Of a stretch of DNA of 64,000 nt, positions 1 to 51,085 are shown in pieces. The stretch's first letter is position 1. Every line of letters begins with the position of its first letter. Location: positions 19,192,572-19,256,571 of the forward strand of contig NC_088800.1 of NCBI RefSeq assembly GCF_011386835.1, in the 5' to 3' direction. Source of the stretch: Chrysemys picta bellii. Taxonomy: Eukaryota; Chordata; Testudines; Emydidae. The position numbers and the translations under genes are program-made. The notes beneath the pieces were generated by a model. The model did no database searches, was not told where the DNA came from, and was given only the letters and a program-made list of their open reading frames with translations.

Positions 1-39958
<39,958 letters not shown>

Positions 39959-42781
39959 CTGTAAAAATAAGAGTTATACAAGAATTATTATATGATAAAA
40001 TTATCATATAAATCACTGTCAATATTTTTTAAAAAAAAAGAAAACTGTATGATACAATAGCCAAAAGTAGGCATTAAAGAATTTATAATTCCCCATTTAA
40101 ATATATTTCTATTTTTCATTGATGAAAGCATATATCTGCAGTATTGACAAGGACAAACAGTAAGGCCAAGATATTCAAAAGCAAGAGTGATTCTGAATGC
40201 CCATGTGAAGAGGTCCGATTTTCAATAAGAGCTTTCTCTCTGAAAATCAGGCCCCTTTAAAGTGCCTCATATTGGGCACCTAAAATTTGAAGCAACCAGA
40301 ATCACTAGTCACTTTTTATGTATTAGGGGAGCTGTGTTAGTCTGTATCCACAAAAATAACAAGGAGTCCGGTGGCACCTTAACGACTAGTCACTTTTTAA
40401 AAGTCTAAATGTTTTAATTAACTACATTCTGAAGTTAGTTTTGCAACAATCAGTTACTTATTATAAAAAAAAAAAAGTGATGTAACAAAGAAGAAATATC
40501 CACTAGTGAAAAACAGATTACAACTACAGGTAATTTGGCCTAAATTATTGTCTGTTGCTAAAAGCTCTATCAAACTGCATTAACAAAACATCAAAAGATT
40601 ATGAACTCTGTTATATTTTAATGGTTACATAAAAAGAATAGGTTATAATTTTTAAAATCAGGTAAGTGCACTTACAGCATTTTCATGAAACTCTTTACTG
40701 TATATTCCAGATTGCAAGAGTATTTTGCACTTAACGATAGCACGCATTTTAAATGACACACACAAAATATGCAAATTGAGATGCAAGAACATGCAAGCAA
40801 ACATTCTGAAATAGTTCACTAAAGTGTGACCAAAATAGTTGCTATGTGGTATTTTGAAGTTACAAAATATTCACTATTTATTTCATGAAGCTAGTTGGAA
40901 ATTTATCACTGTTTCACTTACGTTTTAACTATTCTATTATAAAGTTGTCAGTCATTGATAATGGCAATAAAATAGGATAACTCTAGTTCTTTGTCAAGTA
41001 GCAAATCCTACCTTTTATTCCCACTTTTGATAAACAATTTAATGAGCATCCTCAAGAGATATTCCAAATTGAGTTAAAAATGTGCTTGAAAATCTTAAAT
41101 TAGACGTTGACTTCCTTAAATGTTTACCTATTTTAATTGCTAGCCAAGATTCTGTTTAGCTTGCTTTAAAACAGGGACATAACATTATCTTACAGATCCA
41201 AACTTTACTTTTGCCAAGTGTCTTGGATGATGCACAGTCAGCCTGTCATTTCAACTATTTGCTGGGAAGAGATTCAATTCAGTAGAATCTCAAGAAGTAT
41301 ATGCAGAAACAATATGCAACCTACGTTTCTTCTGTATTCTATGCAATATTATTATAAATCTTAATTAAATTAAGATGCTATTCTGATACTAAGTGAAATG
41401 CATTGGAAATATTAGTATCATGTCCAGTTTTGGTCTGCATCTATTGAAGTCAATATAAGAAAAAAAAGTTAACCATGCTTCCTTAGAAATGCTTTGTTAG
41501 GATGGAATGCTTTCTTCACTGGAAAAGGGGAGAAAATGGACCCTGAAGTATATTGCTGCTTTAGGATATCTACCTGAGTTCACTCAGAGTCTTTGCAGAA
41601 TTTTTTTTTTTTTTTGACTTCTGGAAATAGAGGCCAGGAATATAGATACTTAAATTAAGGATGGTTTAGCTTCATTGATCAAAATTCCAATTTACTAGGA
41701 ATCATACAACTAGCAAGTTACTACAAACAGTACTGTACAAGTTAATTCTCATGACTCATCTACCACTTCTTGTCCACCTCTTTCAAAGCGACATCTAAAA
41801 TTGTTTTCCCTGTATATCTTTCCTACTTCAGTCTTCACAAGCACAGAGTCTTTGTGTTGGCTGTATTTGATTGTGAGCTGGACTACACAGGGACTCTTTA
41901 CTCTGTTAACTGCCATCCTCATTTTGGGCAATTTATAAATAGTTGGGCGGGGGGGGGGGGTTTCTAAAAAAAATGAAAAACTTTGTGATGTGATCCTATC
42001 AGCTTTTACAGATTAGACAGGGCTGGGCTGGTAAATGACTGAATGGGAGGCATCTAAGAAACAAATAGATCTGGGATACCCAACCTGTAAGGCATGCACA
42101 CATCCCCAAAGGGGCACCAGGCTCCTCCAGAAGGCATTGGAAGCTGCAAGATTGCCACCATGGAACACATAAACCACTCTTCCTAATGGTGGCAGGGGAA
42201 GGGGGGAGGAAAGAATGTATTCCTTACAGCAGAAACAGGTAAAGACCAGTATGAAGTAAGGGAGGGAGCGAGAGAAGGGAATGGAGAAAGAACTAGGGGA
42301 AGTGAGATGGGAGGAATAGAAAAATAAGACAGTTGATGAGAACTGGGGAAAACAAACAGTGAAAAGAAAACAGTGGGAAAAAAAGGCAGAACTAGAACTG
42401 AGCAGAAGAAGTTAAAACCCAGAAGAGAGAGAGAGAAAACATTCAGAAGAGAGATATATATAAAGAAATGTGCAACCAGAAGCAGTGTAGATAGTTATGC
42501 CCTCTACAGGGATTAGCAGAAGGTATTGAACCAATGATCTTTCTTGGTTGGCCCTTCAATTCCTCCCCTTCACAACAGAGTTAATTCTACTCCAAGTGGG
42601 AAACGGTAAACGGCCTGCCAAGAAAGATCAGTAGTTTCCAACCTAGGTGCTGAAAATAAGTGGCATCTGAGATAAAGAAGCATAGTGCTGGGAACTCAGT
42701 GAATCTGCTGTCCCAGGAAAGGAAAGGGCAAGAGAAGCATACAGCTGTCTCTTAGCAGCAGATGCTAAACATTCATTCAGT
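39959..42781. other. TRPM7 intron 1, first part, AT-rich, few elements
   Basis: Apart from the Penelope-like fragment at 40322-40390 and a poly-T tract at 41600-41615, this stretch shows no recognised exon or element. 42190-42460 is purine-rich. Confidence 0.5.
40322..40392 (-). mobile_element. Penelope-like element 3'-end fragment
   Basis: GGGGAGCTGTGTTAGTCTGT, ATCCACAAAAATAAC and AAGGAGTCCGGTGGCACCTTAACGACTA match the 3' end of the copies at 25603 and 51097. The sequence ACTAGTCACTTTTTA occurs just before (about 40305) and just after (about 40384), so a target duplication ACTAGTCACTTTTTA is likely. Confidence 0.75.
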
Positions 42782-43021
42782 TACCCTGTTTCCCCGAAAA
42801 TAAGACAGTGTCTTATATTAATTTTTGCTCCCAAAGATGCGCTAGGTCTTATTTTCAGGGGATGTCTTATTTTTCAGAAATGAAAAATGTCTTATTATCG
42901 GTGGATGCCTTATTATCGGGGAGGTCTTATTATCGGGGGGATGCCTTATATTACAACGAGAGGCAAAACTGTAAGTAGGCCTTATTTTCGGAGGATGTCT
43001 TATTTTCGGGGAAACAGGGTA
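42782..43021. mobile_element. Tc1/mariner-type MITE (CCCTGTTTCCCCGAAAATAAGAC family) with internal tandem repeats
   Basis: TIRs CCCTGTTTCCCCGAAAATAA (42784) and TTATTTTCGGGGAAACAGGG (ending 43019) are perfect inverses over 20 bases, flanked by TA. Inside there are repeated CTTATTATCGG units (42891-42950) and further GTCTTATTTTC units. No ORF. Confidence 0.85.
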
Positions 43022-43619
43022 GCAGTGAACTTTATAGTGCTGCTATTCAAGAGACTATTAAACAAACTATGAAATCCAAAACAAGTGTTGCTTACAGTTT
43101 TTATTTAAATGAAATAAAATTACAAGTAATATTATGAAAAAGATATGCTAAGTCTTTACTGTGAATTTTATTTCATTTTCCTTTCACACTTGCAACTTTG
43201 TGAAATAAGACTGACCCATTGAAATAGCATGGAGAGTTAAACAATCTGAAGTTCTCAGACTAGGGAAATGCCCAAAGATTTACATGGGAAATACTCCTAG
43301 CAAGTATTAGTAGGACGAACCCTTCACTGACATACTGCACATTTTGCTCTACATTCACTTTTTTTCCTATTAAACTTTTCCAGATAAAGACCTCACATCT
43401 AGAGCCACCATATAAGATAAGATATACCTTGTGAAAGTAAAGACGTTTCAGCAGCACACAGATTCCTAATGCTCTAGTGGGCAAGATTGTTTTAATCTAC
43501 TTCTTAACTCTCAGAGGATTATGCAATATACTGTATGTTTGCTGTGTACAAGGAATTTCAAGAATAGTGAAAAGACACAATGAGCCTTCATTATCAGTAT
43601 AGAAATTATTAAAACTATA

Positions 43620-44350
43620 CGAAAAGTCGAAGGTGAGCAGGGTCGACGCTGCAGTAGACCTGCCAGGGAGCCCTGCCCAATGAAAGGTATCCGACAGAGG
43701 TACTGGGACAGAGGGGGCCCAGCAGGAAGCTGGGACCCAGACTGTCGGGGAGCAGGCTGCAATGGGAACCCAGACCCTGAAGTTAGAGGGTCTGGAGGAC
43801 GTTAGCCTATGTATGCGACTGGCGGCTGTGGAACATGCCCGCTGGATGGTGGAGGTGGAGCTGCAGAAATCCCACAAGGAGAAGGAAGACCTGGCCCTGA
43901 AGTAGAATGAAAGTGAAGAGAAGCGAGTGTGACTGGCGGGACATCTTCGGGTCACACAGGCTAGAGAACCGCCCTACCCCAGGCATGGGATTTTTGGGGG
44001 GAGGGAGGGTGGTGTAGCAGGGCGGTCACCCCGCTTCAGTTTGGAAGGAGTTAAAACCAGCTCTGGGAAAGGCCTACCCCGAGGAGCCAATCCGGCAAAG
44101 GCAGGTAGCAGCCAATCCAGACCCAGTAGGGCTGGTATAAAAAGGGCTGTGAGCTAAGAGGCAGGGAGTCTCACTCCAGCCTGGGGGGTGGGAAGAACCT
44201 GGTTGCCTGGGAGCACAGGGTACCTTCAACAGAGCAGTGCTCGGGAAGGGGCAGGCTTAGCTGGGGAGCTCAGACCTGGAGACCTCCCAGGCTGAGGCCT
44301 GACAGGAAGGCCTTAGGAGGTACTGGGGCTGCAGGAAAAGACAACAGGTC
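43620..44350 (+). mobile_element. LTR-retrotransposon remnant: internal end plus truncated 3' LTR
   Basis: 43760-43955 encodes a charged helical stretch (RLAAVEHARWMVEVELQKSH, then KEKEDLALK) like a retroelement structural protein end, closed by a stop. A G-rich polypurine tract (about 43990-44011) is followed by TGTAGCAGGGCGGTCACCCCG at 44012, which I read as the LTR start. A TATA-like GGTATAAAAAGGGCTGTGAG lies at about 44136. The LTR breaks off near 44340. Likely a Ty3/gypsy-like or ERV-like family; no RT is present to decide. Confidence 0.55.
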
Positions 44351-44548
44351 CAACGCCATAGCCAATGATGAGTGGCCACTTCAGACTGCAGTTTACCCCT
44401 TGTTTTATCTTCAGTGAAATCCATGATGGACACTACTAGCAGGTTTCTTTGCGGAACCAATCTTATAACAGTTAACTTTAATTTAAGGTGTTGAAGATAG
44501 CAGGTTACAACAAGAAACCACTGCCGAAGTGCAGTATGAAATCAGGTC

Positions 44549-44577
44549 TCAAATTAAAAAAAAAAAAAAAAAAAAAA
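44549..44577. repeat. poly-A tract
   Basis: A run of more than 20 A residues on the plus strand, with no readable retrogene or SINE upstream. Confidence 0.8.
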
Positions 44578-45111
44578 GTCTTCATTTAACATAATATGGA
44601 ACCTATCAATACTTTTATTTACCACATTATAACAGAGAGAAACATACTTTTGACAAACTCTATATCCTGCTTCATTGATAAAAAGCAATATTTCATCATG
44701 CCAACATGGAATTCTTCAGAATTAGTGAACAAACTGTCTGGACTACTTTCCACATAAAAAGCTTTCCTATTCCACAAGATCCCTTAACAAAAATTAGTAT
44801 TAATAAGTAATCTGTATAAAATTTTTTACAATACAGCAAATTATATGTTTAATATGGCCATATATTTTAAGACTACCAAAAAAATTGTTTTTTGCTATTT
44901 GTTTACTAGTTTTCTGAAGTACACAGCAGGATTCTAGTTTATTCTGCTTTACTTTTCATTTACTAATGATGTTACTGCAGGCTTTCAAACTCTTAAATAA
45001 AACTATAACAAAATTAAGATTCTTCCCCAAGAACATTAGAGGATTAAGCAGTCTGTGCATTTATTTTTTAGTAAACTGCAGATTACATATTTTTGGAATG
45101 AATGTAAACAA
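44578..45111. other. TRPM7 intron 1, AT-rich, no recognised element
   Basis: About 530 bp of AT-rich sequence. Nothing recognised. Confidence 0.5.
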
Positions 45112-45403
45112 CTAGGCCAGGTCTACACTACCCCCCTAATTCGAACTAAGGTACGCAACTTCAGCTACGTGAATAACGTAGCTGAAGTTCGAAGTACCTT
45201 AGTTCGAACTTACCTTGGTCCACACTCGGCAGGCAGGCTCCCCCGTCGACTCCGCGGTACTCCTCTCGCCGAGCTGGAGTACCGCAGTCGACGGCGAGCA
45301 CTTCCGGGTTCGACTTATCGCGTCCAGACTAGACGCGATAAGTCGAACCCAGAAGTTCGATTGCCAGCCGCCGAACTAGCGGGTAAGTGTAGCCAAGGCC
45401 CTA
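45112..45403. mobile_element. MITE made of three consecutive hairpins
   Basis: Ends are GGCCAGGTCTACACTAC (45115) and GTGTAGCCAAGGCC (ending 45400), flanked by CTA on both sides, consistent with a 3-bp Harbinger-type duplication. Inside are three near-perfect stems: 45140-45208 (TTCGAACTAAGGTAC and its inverse), 45245-45292 (GTCGACTCCGCGGTACTCC and its inverse) and 45306-45350 (GGGTTCGACTTATCGCGTC and its inverse). No coding capacity. Confidence 0.8.
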
Positions 45404-45485
45404 CTTTCAATATAGAAAATGCTTCTCAGTGTCAAGCACATAAACATATTTAACATTTATTTATACAGAAAACATATTTAACTAT

Positions 45486-46130
45486 ACATAGGGTGAACAA
45501 GTGTCTGGTTTTCAACCAGAACCCCGGGTCGAAAAGGGACCCTGGGACTCCGGTCAGCACTGAAGTCCGGCAGTGGTACTGCAGAGATAAGGCAGGTTAG
45601 TCCCTACCTGTCCTGGCTCTGCGCTGCGCCTCAGAAGTGGCCAGCAGGTCCGGCTCCTAGGCAGGGGGGGCCACAGGGCTCTGCATTCTGACCCCACCCC
45701 GAGCACCGACTCCGCACTCCGCGGCCAATGGGAGCTGCAAGGACGGTGCCTGCGGGTGGGAACGGTGCGCAGAGCCGCCTGCCGTGCCTCTGCCTAGCAG
45801 CGTAGAGTCAGCACAGGCAGGAAGCCTGCTTTAGCCCCCCTGCTGCACCGCTGACTGGGAACTCCTGGAGGTAAGCCCGCACCCGAGCCCCAGCCCTGAG
45901 CCCCCGTCCAAAACCTGGAGTCCCCGCCTGCACCCCCCAAAGCCCTCATCCCCAACCCCACCCCAGAGCCTCCACCCCCAGAGAGAGCTCTCACTCCCCC
46001 TGCACCCCAACCTCCTGCCTCAACCCACAGCCACCTCCAACACCCTGAACCCCCCAGCCCCACCCCAGAGCCTGCACCCCCAGATGGAGTCATCACCCCC
46101 TCCGGCCGCACTCTGCATCTGCCTTGATAC
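45486..46130. repeat. GC-rich dispersed repeat remnant
   Basis: Begins ATAGGGTGAACAAGTGTCTG and GTTTTCAACCAGAACCCC, then becomes a CACCCC/CCCAGAGCC-rich stretch (45860-46100) resembling the centres of the elements at 887-2202 and 32180-32759. One end resembles TGACCAGAC-type MITE ends. ORFs on both strands are composition artefacts. Confidence 0.5.
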
Positions 46131-47164
46131 ACATTGACAGTTCATTAATGCTCTTTGATCTAGTGCTGTTTCAAAGACGACTAGATCCAATTGCATTAAC
46201 AAACTATGAATGAGTAAGGCTGAGTTTGTCACAGAGGTCCTGGAAGTCACGGATTCCGTGACTTTCTGTGACTTCTGTGACTTCTGCAGCAGCCAGTGTG
46301 GCTGGCCCAGGGGCTGCCTAACTCATGCAGCCTCTTGGCCAGTCACACTCACCACTGATGGGGCAGTCCCAGGCCACTGCACCCCACTCCCCCAGCAGCA
46401 GCAGGAGGTTTGAGTGTGGGAGAGCACTCAGGGCGGCGTTTACCTTGGAAGCAGCAACATCCCTCAGCTTCTACACAGAGGAGTGGTCAGGTGGTTCTGC
46501 ATATTACCCCCGCCCACAAGCACCACCTCCGCAGTTCCCATTGGCCACGGTTCCTGGCGAATGGGAGCTGTGGAGCTAGCTCTCGGGGCAGAAGCAGCAA
46601 GTGGAGCCATCTGACCAGACCTCCACCTAGGAGGTGCAGGGGCATGTCGCCGCTTCCGGGAGCCACACAGAGCTGCTGGGTAGGGAGCTGCCAGCCCCAG
46701 CAAACCCACGCACCCCCACCAGCACAAGCAGGGGTCCTGGACCACCCTTCCCTCCCCCGAACATCTGAGCTGCCCCCTGAGGCTTCCCCCGCCCCGACCC
46801 AAGATTTATTCAGGGGTATATAGTAGGGCTGCCAAGCGATTAAAAAAAAATATCATTCTGTTAAACAATAATAGAATACCATTTAAATATTTTTGGAGGT
46901 TTTCTACATTTTCAAATATATTGATTTCATTTACAACACAGAATATAAAGTGAGCACTGTACACTTTGTATTTATTTTTTATTACAAATATTTGCACTGT
47001 AAAAAAAAAACCACATTATTTTTCAATTCACCTAATACAAGTACTGTAGTGCAATCTCTTTACCAGCAAAGTTGAAATTACAAATGTAGAATTATGTACA
47101 AAAAAAACCCTGCATTCAAAAATAAAACAATGTAAAACCTCAGGGCTTACAAGTCCAATCAGTC

Positions 47165-47781
47165 CTACTTCTTGTTCAGCCAATCACTCATACAAACAAG
47201 TTTGTTTACATTTGCAGAAGATAATGTTGCCTGCTTCTTGTTTACAGTGTCACCTGAAAGTGAGAACAAACGTTTGCATGGCACTATTGTAGCCAGCATC
47301 ACAAGATATTTAAATGCCAGATACGCTAAAGCTTCATATGTCCCTGATGCTTCAACCACCATTCCAGAGGACACGCGTCCATGCTAATGATGGGTTCTGT
47401 TCGATAACAATCCAAAGCAGTGCGGATCGAAGCATGTTCGTTTTCATTATGTGAGTCAGATGCCAACAGCAGAAGGCTGATTTTCTTTTTTGGTGGTTTG
47501 GGTTCTGTAGTTTCCATATCAGAGAGTTGCTCTTTTCAGACTTCTGAAAGCAAGCGCCACACCTTGTCCCTCTCAGATTTTGGAAGGCACTTCAGATTCT
47601 TAAATCTTAGGTCGAGTGCTGTAGCTATCTTTAGACATTTCACATTGGCATCTTCTTTGAATTTTGTCAAATTTGCAGTGAAAGTGTTCTTAAAACGAAC
47701 ATGTGCTGGGTCATCATCCGAGACTGCTAGAACATGAAATATATGGCAGAATGTGGGTAAAACAGAGCAGGAGACATACAA
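47165..47781 (-). pseudogene. hAT transposase C-terminal half, copy A
   Basis: Read on the minus strand: core near 47650 (CLKIATALDLRFKNLKCLPK), an acidic/basic linker (ETTEPKPPKKKISLLLLASD), then the hAT C-terminal dimerisation region (TIVPCKRLFSLSGDTVNKKQ, ATLSSANVNKLVCMSDWLNKK) ending at a stop. Frameshifts or stops separate the pieces. The N-terminal BED finger and the catalytic N-half are not present. The closest style is the Ac/ZBED-type hAT family. Confidence 0.8.
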
Positions 47782-47845
47782 TTCTCACCCAAGGAGTTCA
47801 GTCACAAATTTAATTAACACATTTTTTTTTAAACGAGCATTATCC

Positions 47846-48066
47846 AGCATGGAAGTTTGTCCTCTGGAATGATGGCTGAAGTATAAAGAGGCACATGAAT
47901 CTTTAGTGCATCTGGCACGTAAATATCTTGCAACGCCATCTACAACAGTGCCATGTGAACACCTGTTCTCACTTTCAGGTGACATTGTAAACAAGAAGTG
48001 GGCAGCATTATCTCCTGCAAATGTAAACTCACTTGTTTCTCTTAGCGATTGGCTGAACAAGAAGTA
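47846..48066 (+). pseudogene. second, oppositely oriented copy of the hAT dimerisation region, copy A
   Basis: On the plus strand: KEAHESLVHLARKYLATPST-like text, then TTVPCEHLFSLSGDIVNKKW, AALSPANVNSLVSLSDWLNKK and a stop. It is the inverted partner of 47165-47390, so the element holds the transposase C-terminus in both orientations. Confidence 0.8.
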
Positions 48067-48580
48067 GGACTGAGTGGACTTGTAGGCTCTAAAGTTTTAC
48101 TTTTTATTCTGTTTTTGAGTGCAGTTATGGAACAAACTACATTTGTAAGTTGTACTTTCATGATAAAGAGATTACACTACAGTACTTGTATGAGGTGAAT
48201 TGAAAAATATTATTTCTTTTGATTGCAAATATTTGCACTGTAAAAATGATAATCAAAAATAATATAAAGTGAGCACTGTACACTTTGTATTATGTTGTAA
48301 TTGAAATTAATATATCTGAACATGTAGAAAAACATCCAAAAACATTAAACAATAGAATACCAACTGAAATTAATCAGTGCGATTAATCACGATAAATTTT
48401 TTTTATTGCAATTAATTGTTTTGAATTAACTGCGTGAGTTAACTGTGATTAATTGACAGCCCTAGTATATAGTACAAGTCATGGACAGGTCACGGGCAGT
48501 AAACAAAAATTCTTGGCCCGTGACCTGTCCATGACTTTTACTAAAAATATCTGTGACTAAAACGTAGCCTTATTAATGAG

Positions 48581-50140
48581 CGTAAGCATGGTGTACATAG
48601 ACCGTCTCTGCTCTGCAGCTTCATGCTTGGTTCCAAGGTGGAAAGTGAAATCCATCTCTCCAGCCTCAGTTTATTTATCACTCCAAATCCAATTACTCTA
48701 GTTTTACACCAAGTAGTAACTTTCAAAATTCAATTGTTTAGATTGTATGGATGTTCAATCCATACAATGATTTCTTATATAGTGGGAAAGTAATTCTCTC
48801 CCCAGTCTCCTCTTTCAGAAGCAGAAACCATTCCCCTCCTCACATACCCCAGATTTCCAAGATGATTTTGCCTTAGGGCAGAGACCAAGTACAAAAAATT
48901 TCAGCAAGCTATGAAAGACGAAAATGCGGTTATAATGTAAACTGTTTCAACATGACTGTAGCAGCCAATACCATGCACCTACTATAATTCTCTTTCTTGT
49001 GTATGATTTCTACAACTGAATATTGCAAGCTGATCTGTATCTGTTCTGTACAGAGTGTTTTTAAAAGTATCCAGTAGCTTGGCTCTCCATAACTACAGTT
49101 CACAAGTTACTACTTTGTCTATACTCACGTATTTCCACTATTTACGAGATGTTGTCTGATCTAAGAAAGCAGTTTTCATTAGCCAAACATGTGCTATATC
49201 ATGGGACTAAACCGTGATCCCTGCCCAGTTGACTGTAACACATCATGTACACCAGACTCCTGGAGCAATAGCCGAAAGGCAGAAATTCCAAATAAATCTC
49301 TATCTTCCATCACCATTTATATCCAATGAACCTCATTAAAAAAAATGAACAGCCAGTTCAGACATACAAAGCAGCTCACTAGTCTTACAATGTATTTCTC
49401 TCCTCTGTTCACAAAAAAAAAAAAGTATACATTTCATACATTTGTCTGGAACTTGCAGACAAAACTTTAACAGTATTCTAAGTACTTAGGTGCCAAGGAC
49501 AAGGTAGTAAAATCCTGTTGTCTAACAAAAGTAGCCTAACTTGTTCTTAGTCCAAGTTAACCACAAAGTGTTCAATGTGGCTGTCCCAATAGAAAATGAA
49601 CTATTTTTAAACAAAACAGTTTTATATTAGGGGACAACTTATTTGGTTTGTTTGGAGGATAGTTTTACTTCCCAGGGACAATGCAGACCTTTTACATTTT
49701 ATTTAAAAAAATCCCAGACTGTGGACCACCACCCACCCCAAAAAGAAAACACTATTTCACATTAGTGATGTTATAAGAGTTAGAAAGTTAGAGATTTGTT
49801 TTGTGTTTGTTTATTTAGCTGTGGAGGAGGGAAGTAGCTGGGGGAAGAAAGGGAAGGTAGGAAGTTTGATACTATATATTTTCTAAAGTTGCTCAAAAGT
49901 CTTGGCTCCAGCAAACCCCACCAGACATTTAATTCACTTGCTTTCATTGCAATTTAAAACTGCATACCTCTATAACTACCAGCTTTTAGACAGGACAAAA
50001 AGTTAGTCAGCTACTATTACAAGATATATTTAAAATCTCTCTCCAGATTTACTGCTGAAGGACTGCACAAGTGTCCAAAAAGTACCACCAAAAATTAGTT
50101 TTCAAAGAGTGTCACTAACCAGACAAAGCCTTGTTATGAA
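48581..50140. other. TRPM7 intron 1, no recognised element
   Basis: About 1.56 kb of AT-rich sequence. No exon or repeat family recognised. Confidence 0.5.
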
Positions 50141-50299
50141 TACAGTAACTCCTCACTTCACGTTGTAGTTATGTTCCTGAAAAATGCAACTTTAAGCAAA
50201 ACGATGTTAAGCGAATCCAATTTCCCCATAAGAATTAATGTAAATGAGGGGGTTAGGTTCCAGGGAATTTTTTTTTTAACCAGACAAAAGACTATATTA

Positions 50300-50330
<31 letters not shown>

Positions 50331-51029
50331 GGTATAAGTTTTAAACAAACAATTTAATGCTGGTACACAGTGATGATGATTGTGAAGCTTGGTTGAGGTA
50401 GAGGAGTCAGAGTGGGATATTTCCCTTACTGCTAAATGATGAACTAGCAATTGTCTGAGCCCTCAAGTGTTATCTCTCACTCTGCAAGGCAGCAGGAATG
50501 GAGGGAGATATGCGCATTTCCCTTAAGTACACTGCCTTGTTAATTAGATCAGCTTGCTGAGACCGCAGCTGCTGCAAGCTCCCTCAGTCCTGAGCCCTGC
50601 TCTATGGAAGATGGGGTAAGCGGGGTGCAGGAGCAGAGGGGAGGGGGACACTGTGACATTAGCCCCCCCCTTCCATCCCTCCCCCCGGCACAGCAAGCAG
50701 GAGTCTCAGGGAGCAGCTCCAAGGCAGAGGGCAGGAGCAGAACATGGCAGTGGGGGGAGGGACACAGCTGAACTGCAGGCAGCTGCTGCACAGGGAACTT
50801 AGGGGAGCGGGGAGCTGATAGGGAGCTGCCAGTCCACCCTGGTTCCAAGCTCCCACCAGCTAGCTGCAACGGGCTGCTCTTCCTGCAAGCAGTGGACAAA
50901 GCAGGCGGCTGCCAAACGATGTTAGAAGGGAGCATTGCACAACTTTAAACGAGCATGTTCCCTAATTGATCAGCAATGTAACAATGAAACAACGTTAACC
51001 GAGACGACTTTAAGTGAGGAGTTACTGTA
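50141..51029. mobile_element. pogo/Tigger-like element (CAGTAACTCCTCACTT family)
   Basis: TIRs CAGTAACTCCTCACTTCACG (50143) and CTTTAAGTGAGGAGTTACTG (ending 51027) are flanked by TA. Inward, GCAACTTTAAGCAAAACGATG and its mirror ACAACGTTAACCGAGACGAC extend the symmetry. The centre holds an (AC)n run at 50307-50330 and a GC-rich stretch at 50560-50900. No transposase seen. Confidence 0.82.
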
Positions 51030-51085
51030 CCTACAATTCAAATGGATGTGTCTAATATAGAAAAAGCTATGTTAAACAGTGACAC

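Larger units (their letters stand above)
46816..48472 (-). mobile_element. inverted-duplicate hAT element, copy A
   Basis: Perfect 8-bp duplication GTATATAG at 46816-46823 and 48465-48472. The element (46824-48464) starts TAGGGCTGCCAAGCGATT and ends TTAATTGACAGCCCTA. It is not an ordinary hAT with short TIRs. The arms 46824-47385 and 47846-48464 are inverted copies of each other over most of their length, diverged and with small gaps. Only 47386-47845 is single copy. The arms contain the last exon-like part of a hAT transposase, once in each orientation, and the single-copy middle holds the transposase core on the minus strand. Confidence 0.88.
46207..48580. mobile_element. outer hAT-type element, split by a second hAT insertion
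   Basis: The near-perfect 8-bp duplication TGAATGAG / TTAATGAG (46207-46214 and 48573-48580) bounds an element running TAAGGCTGAGTTTGTCAC ... ACGTAGCCTTA (46215-48572). Its right part (48465-48572, with the AAGTCATGGACAGGT palindrome) and the pieces next to the inner insertion match the 195-bp MITE at 19428-19622. The left part carries an extra GC-rich block (46275-46800). The inner element occupies 46824-48464. Confidence 0.82.

Noticed and set aside
44549..44577. Poly-A tract as the tail of a processed pseudogene
   Set aside because: No coding or SINE sequence precedes it and no target duplication is visible.
46209..46823. Four to five overlapping ORFs up to 137 codons near a GC-rich patch, possible TRPM7 first exon or CpG promoter
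   Set aside because: The GC-rich block is inside the outer hAT-type element, and no ATG followed by a good donor with TRPM7 phase was found.
50549..50935. 128-codon Pro/Ser/Leu-rich minus-strand ORF
   Set aside because: Lies in the GC-rich centre of the Tigger-like element; composition artefact.
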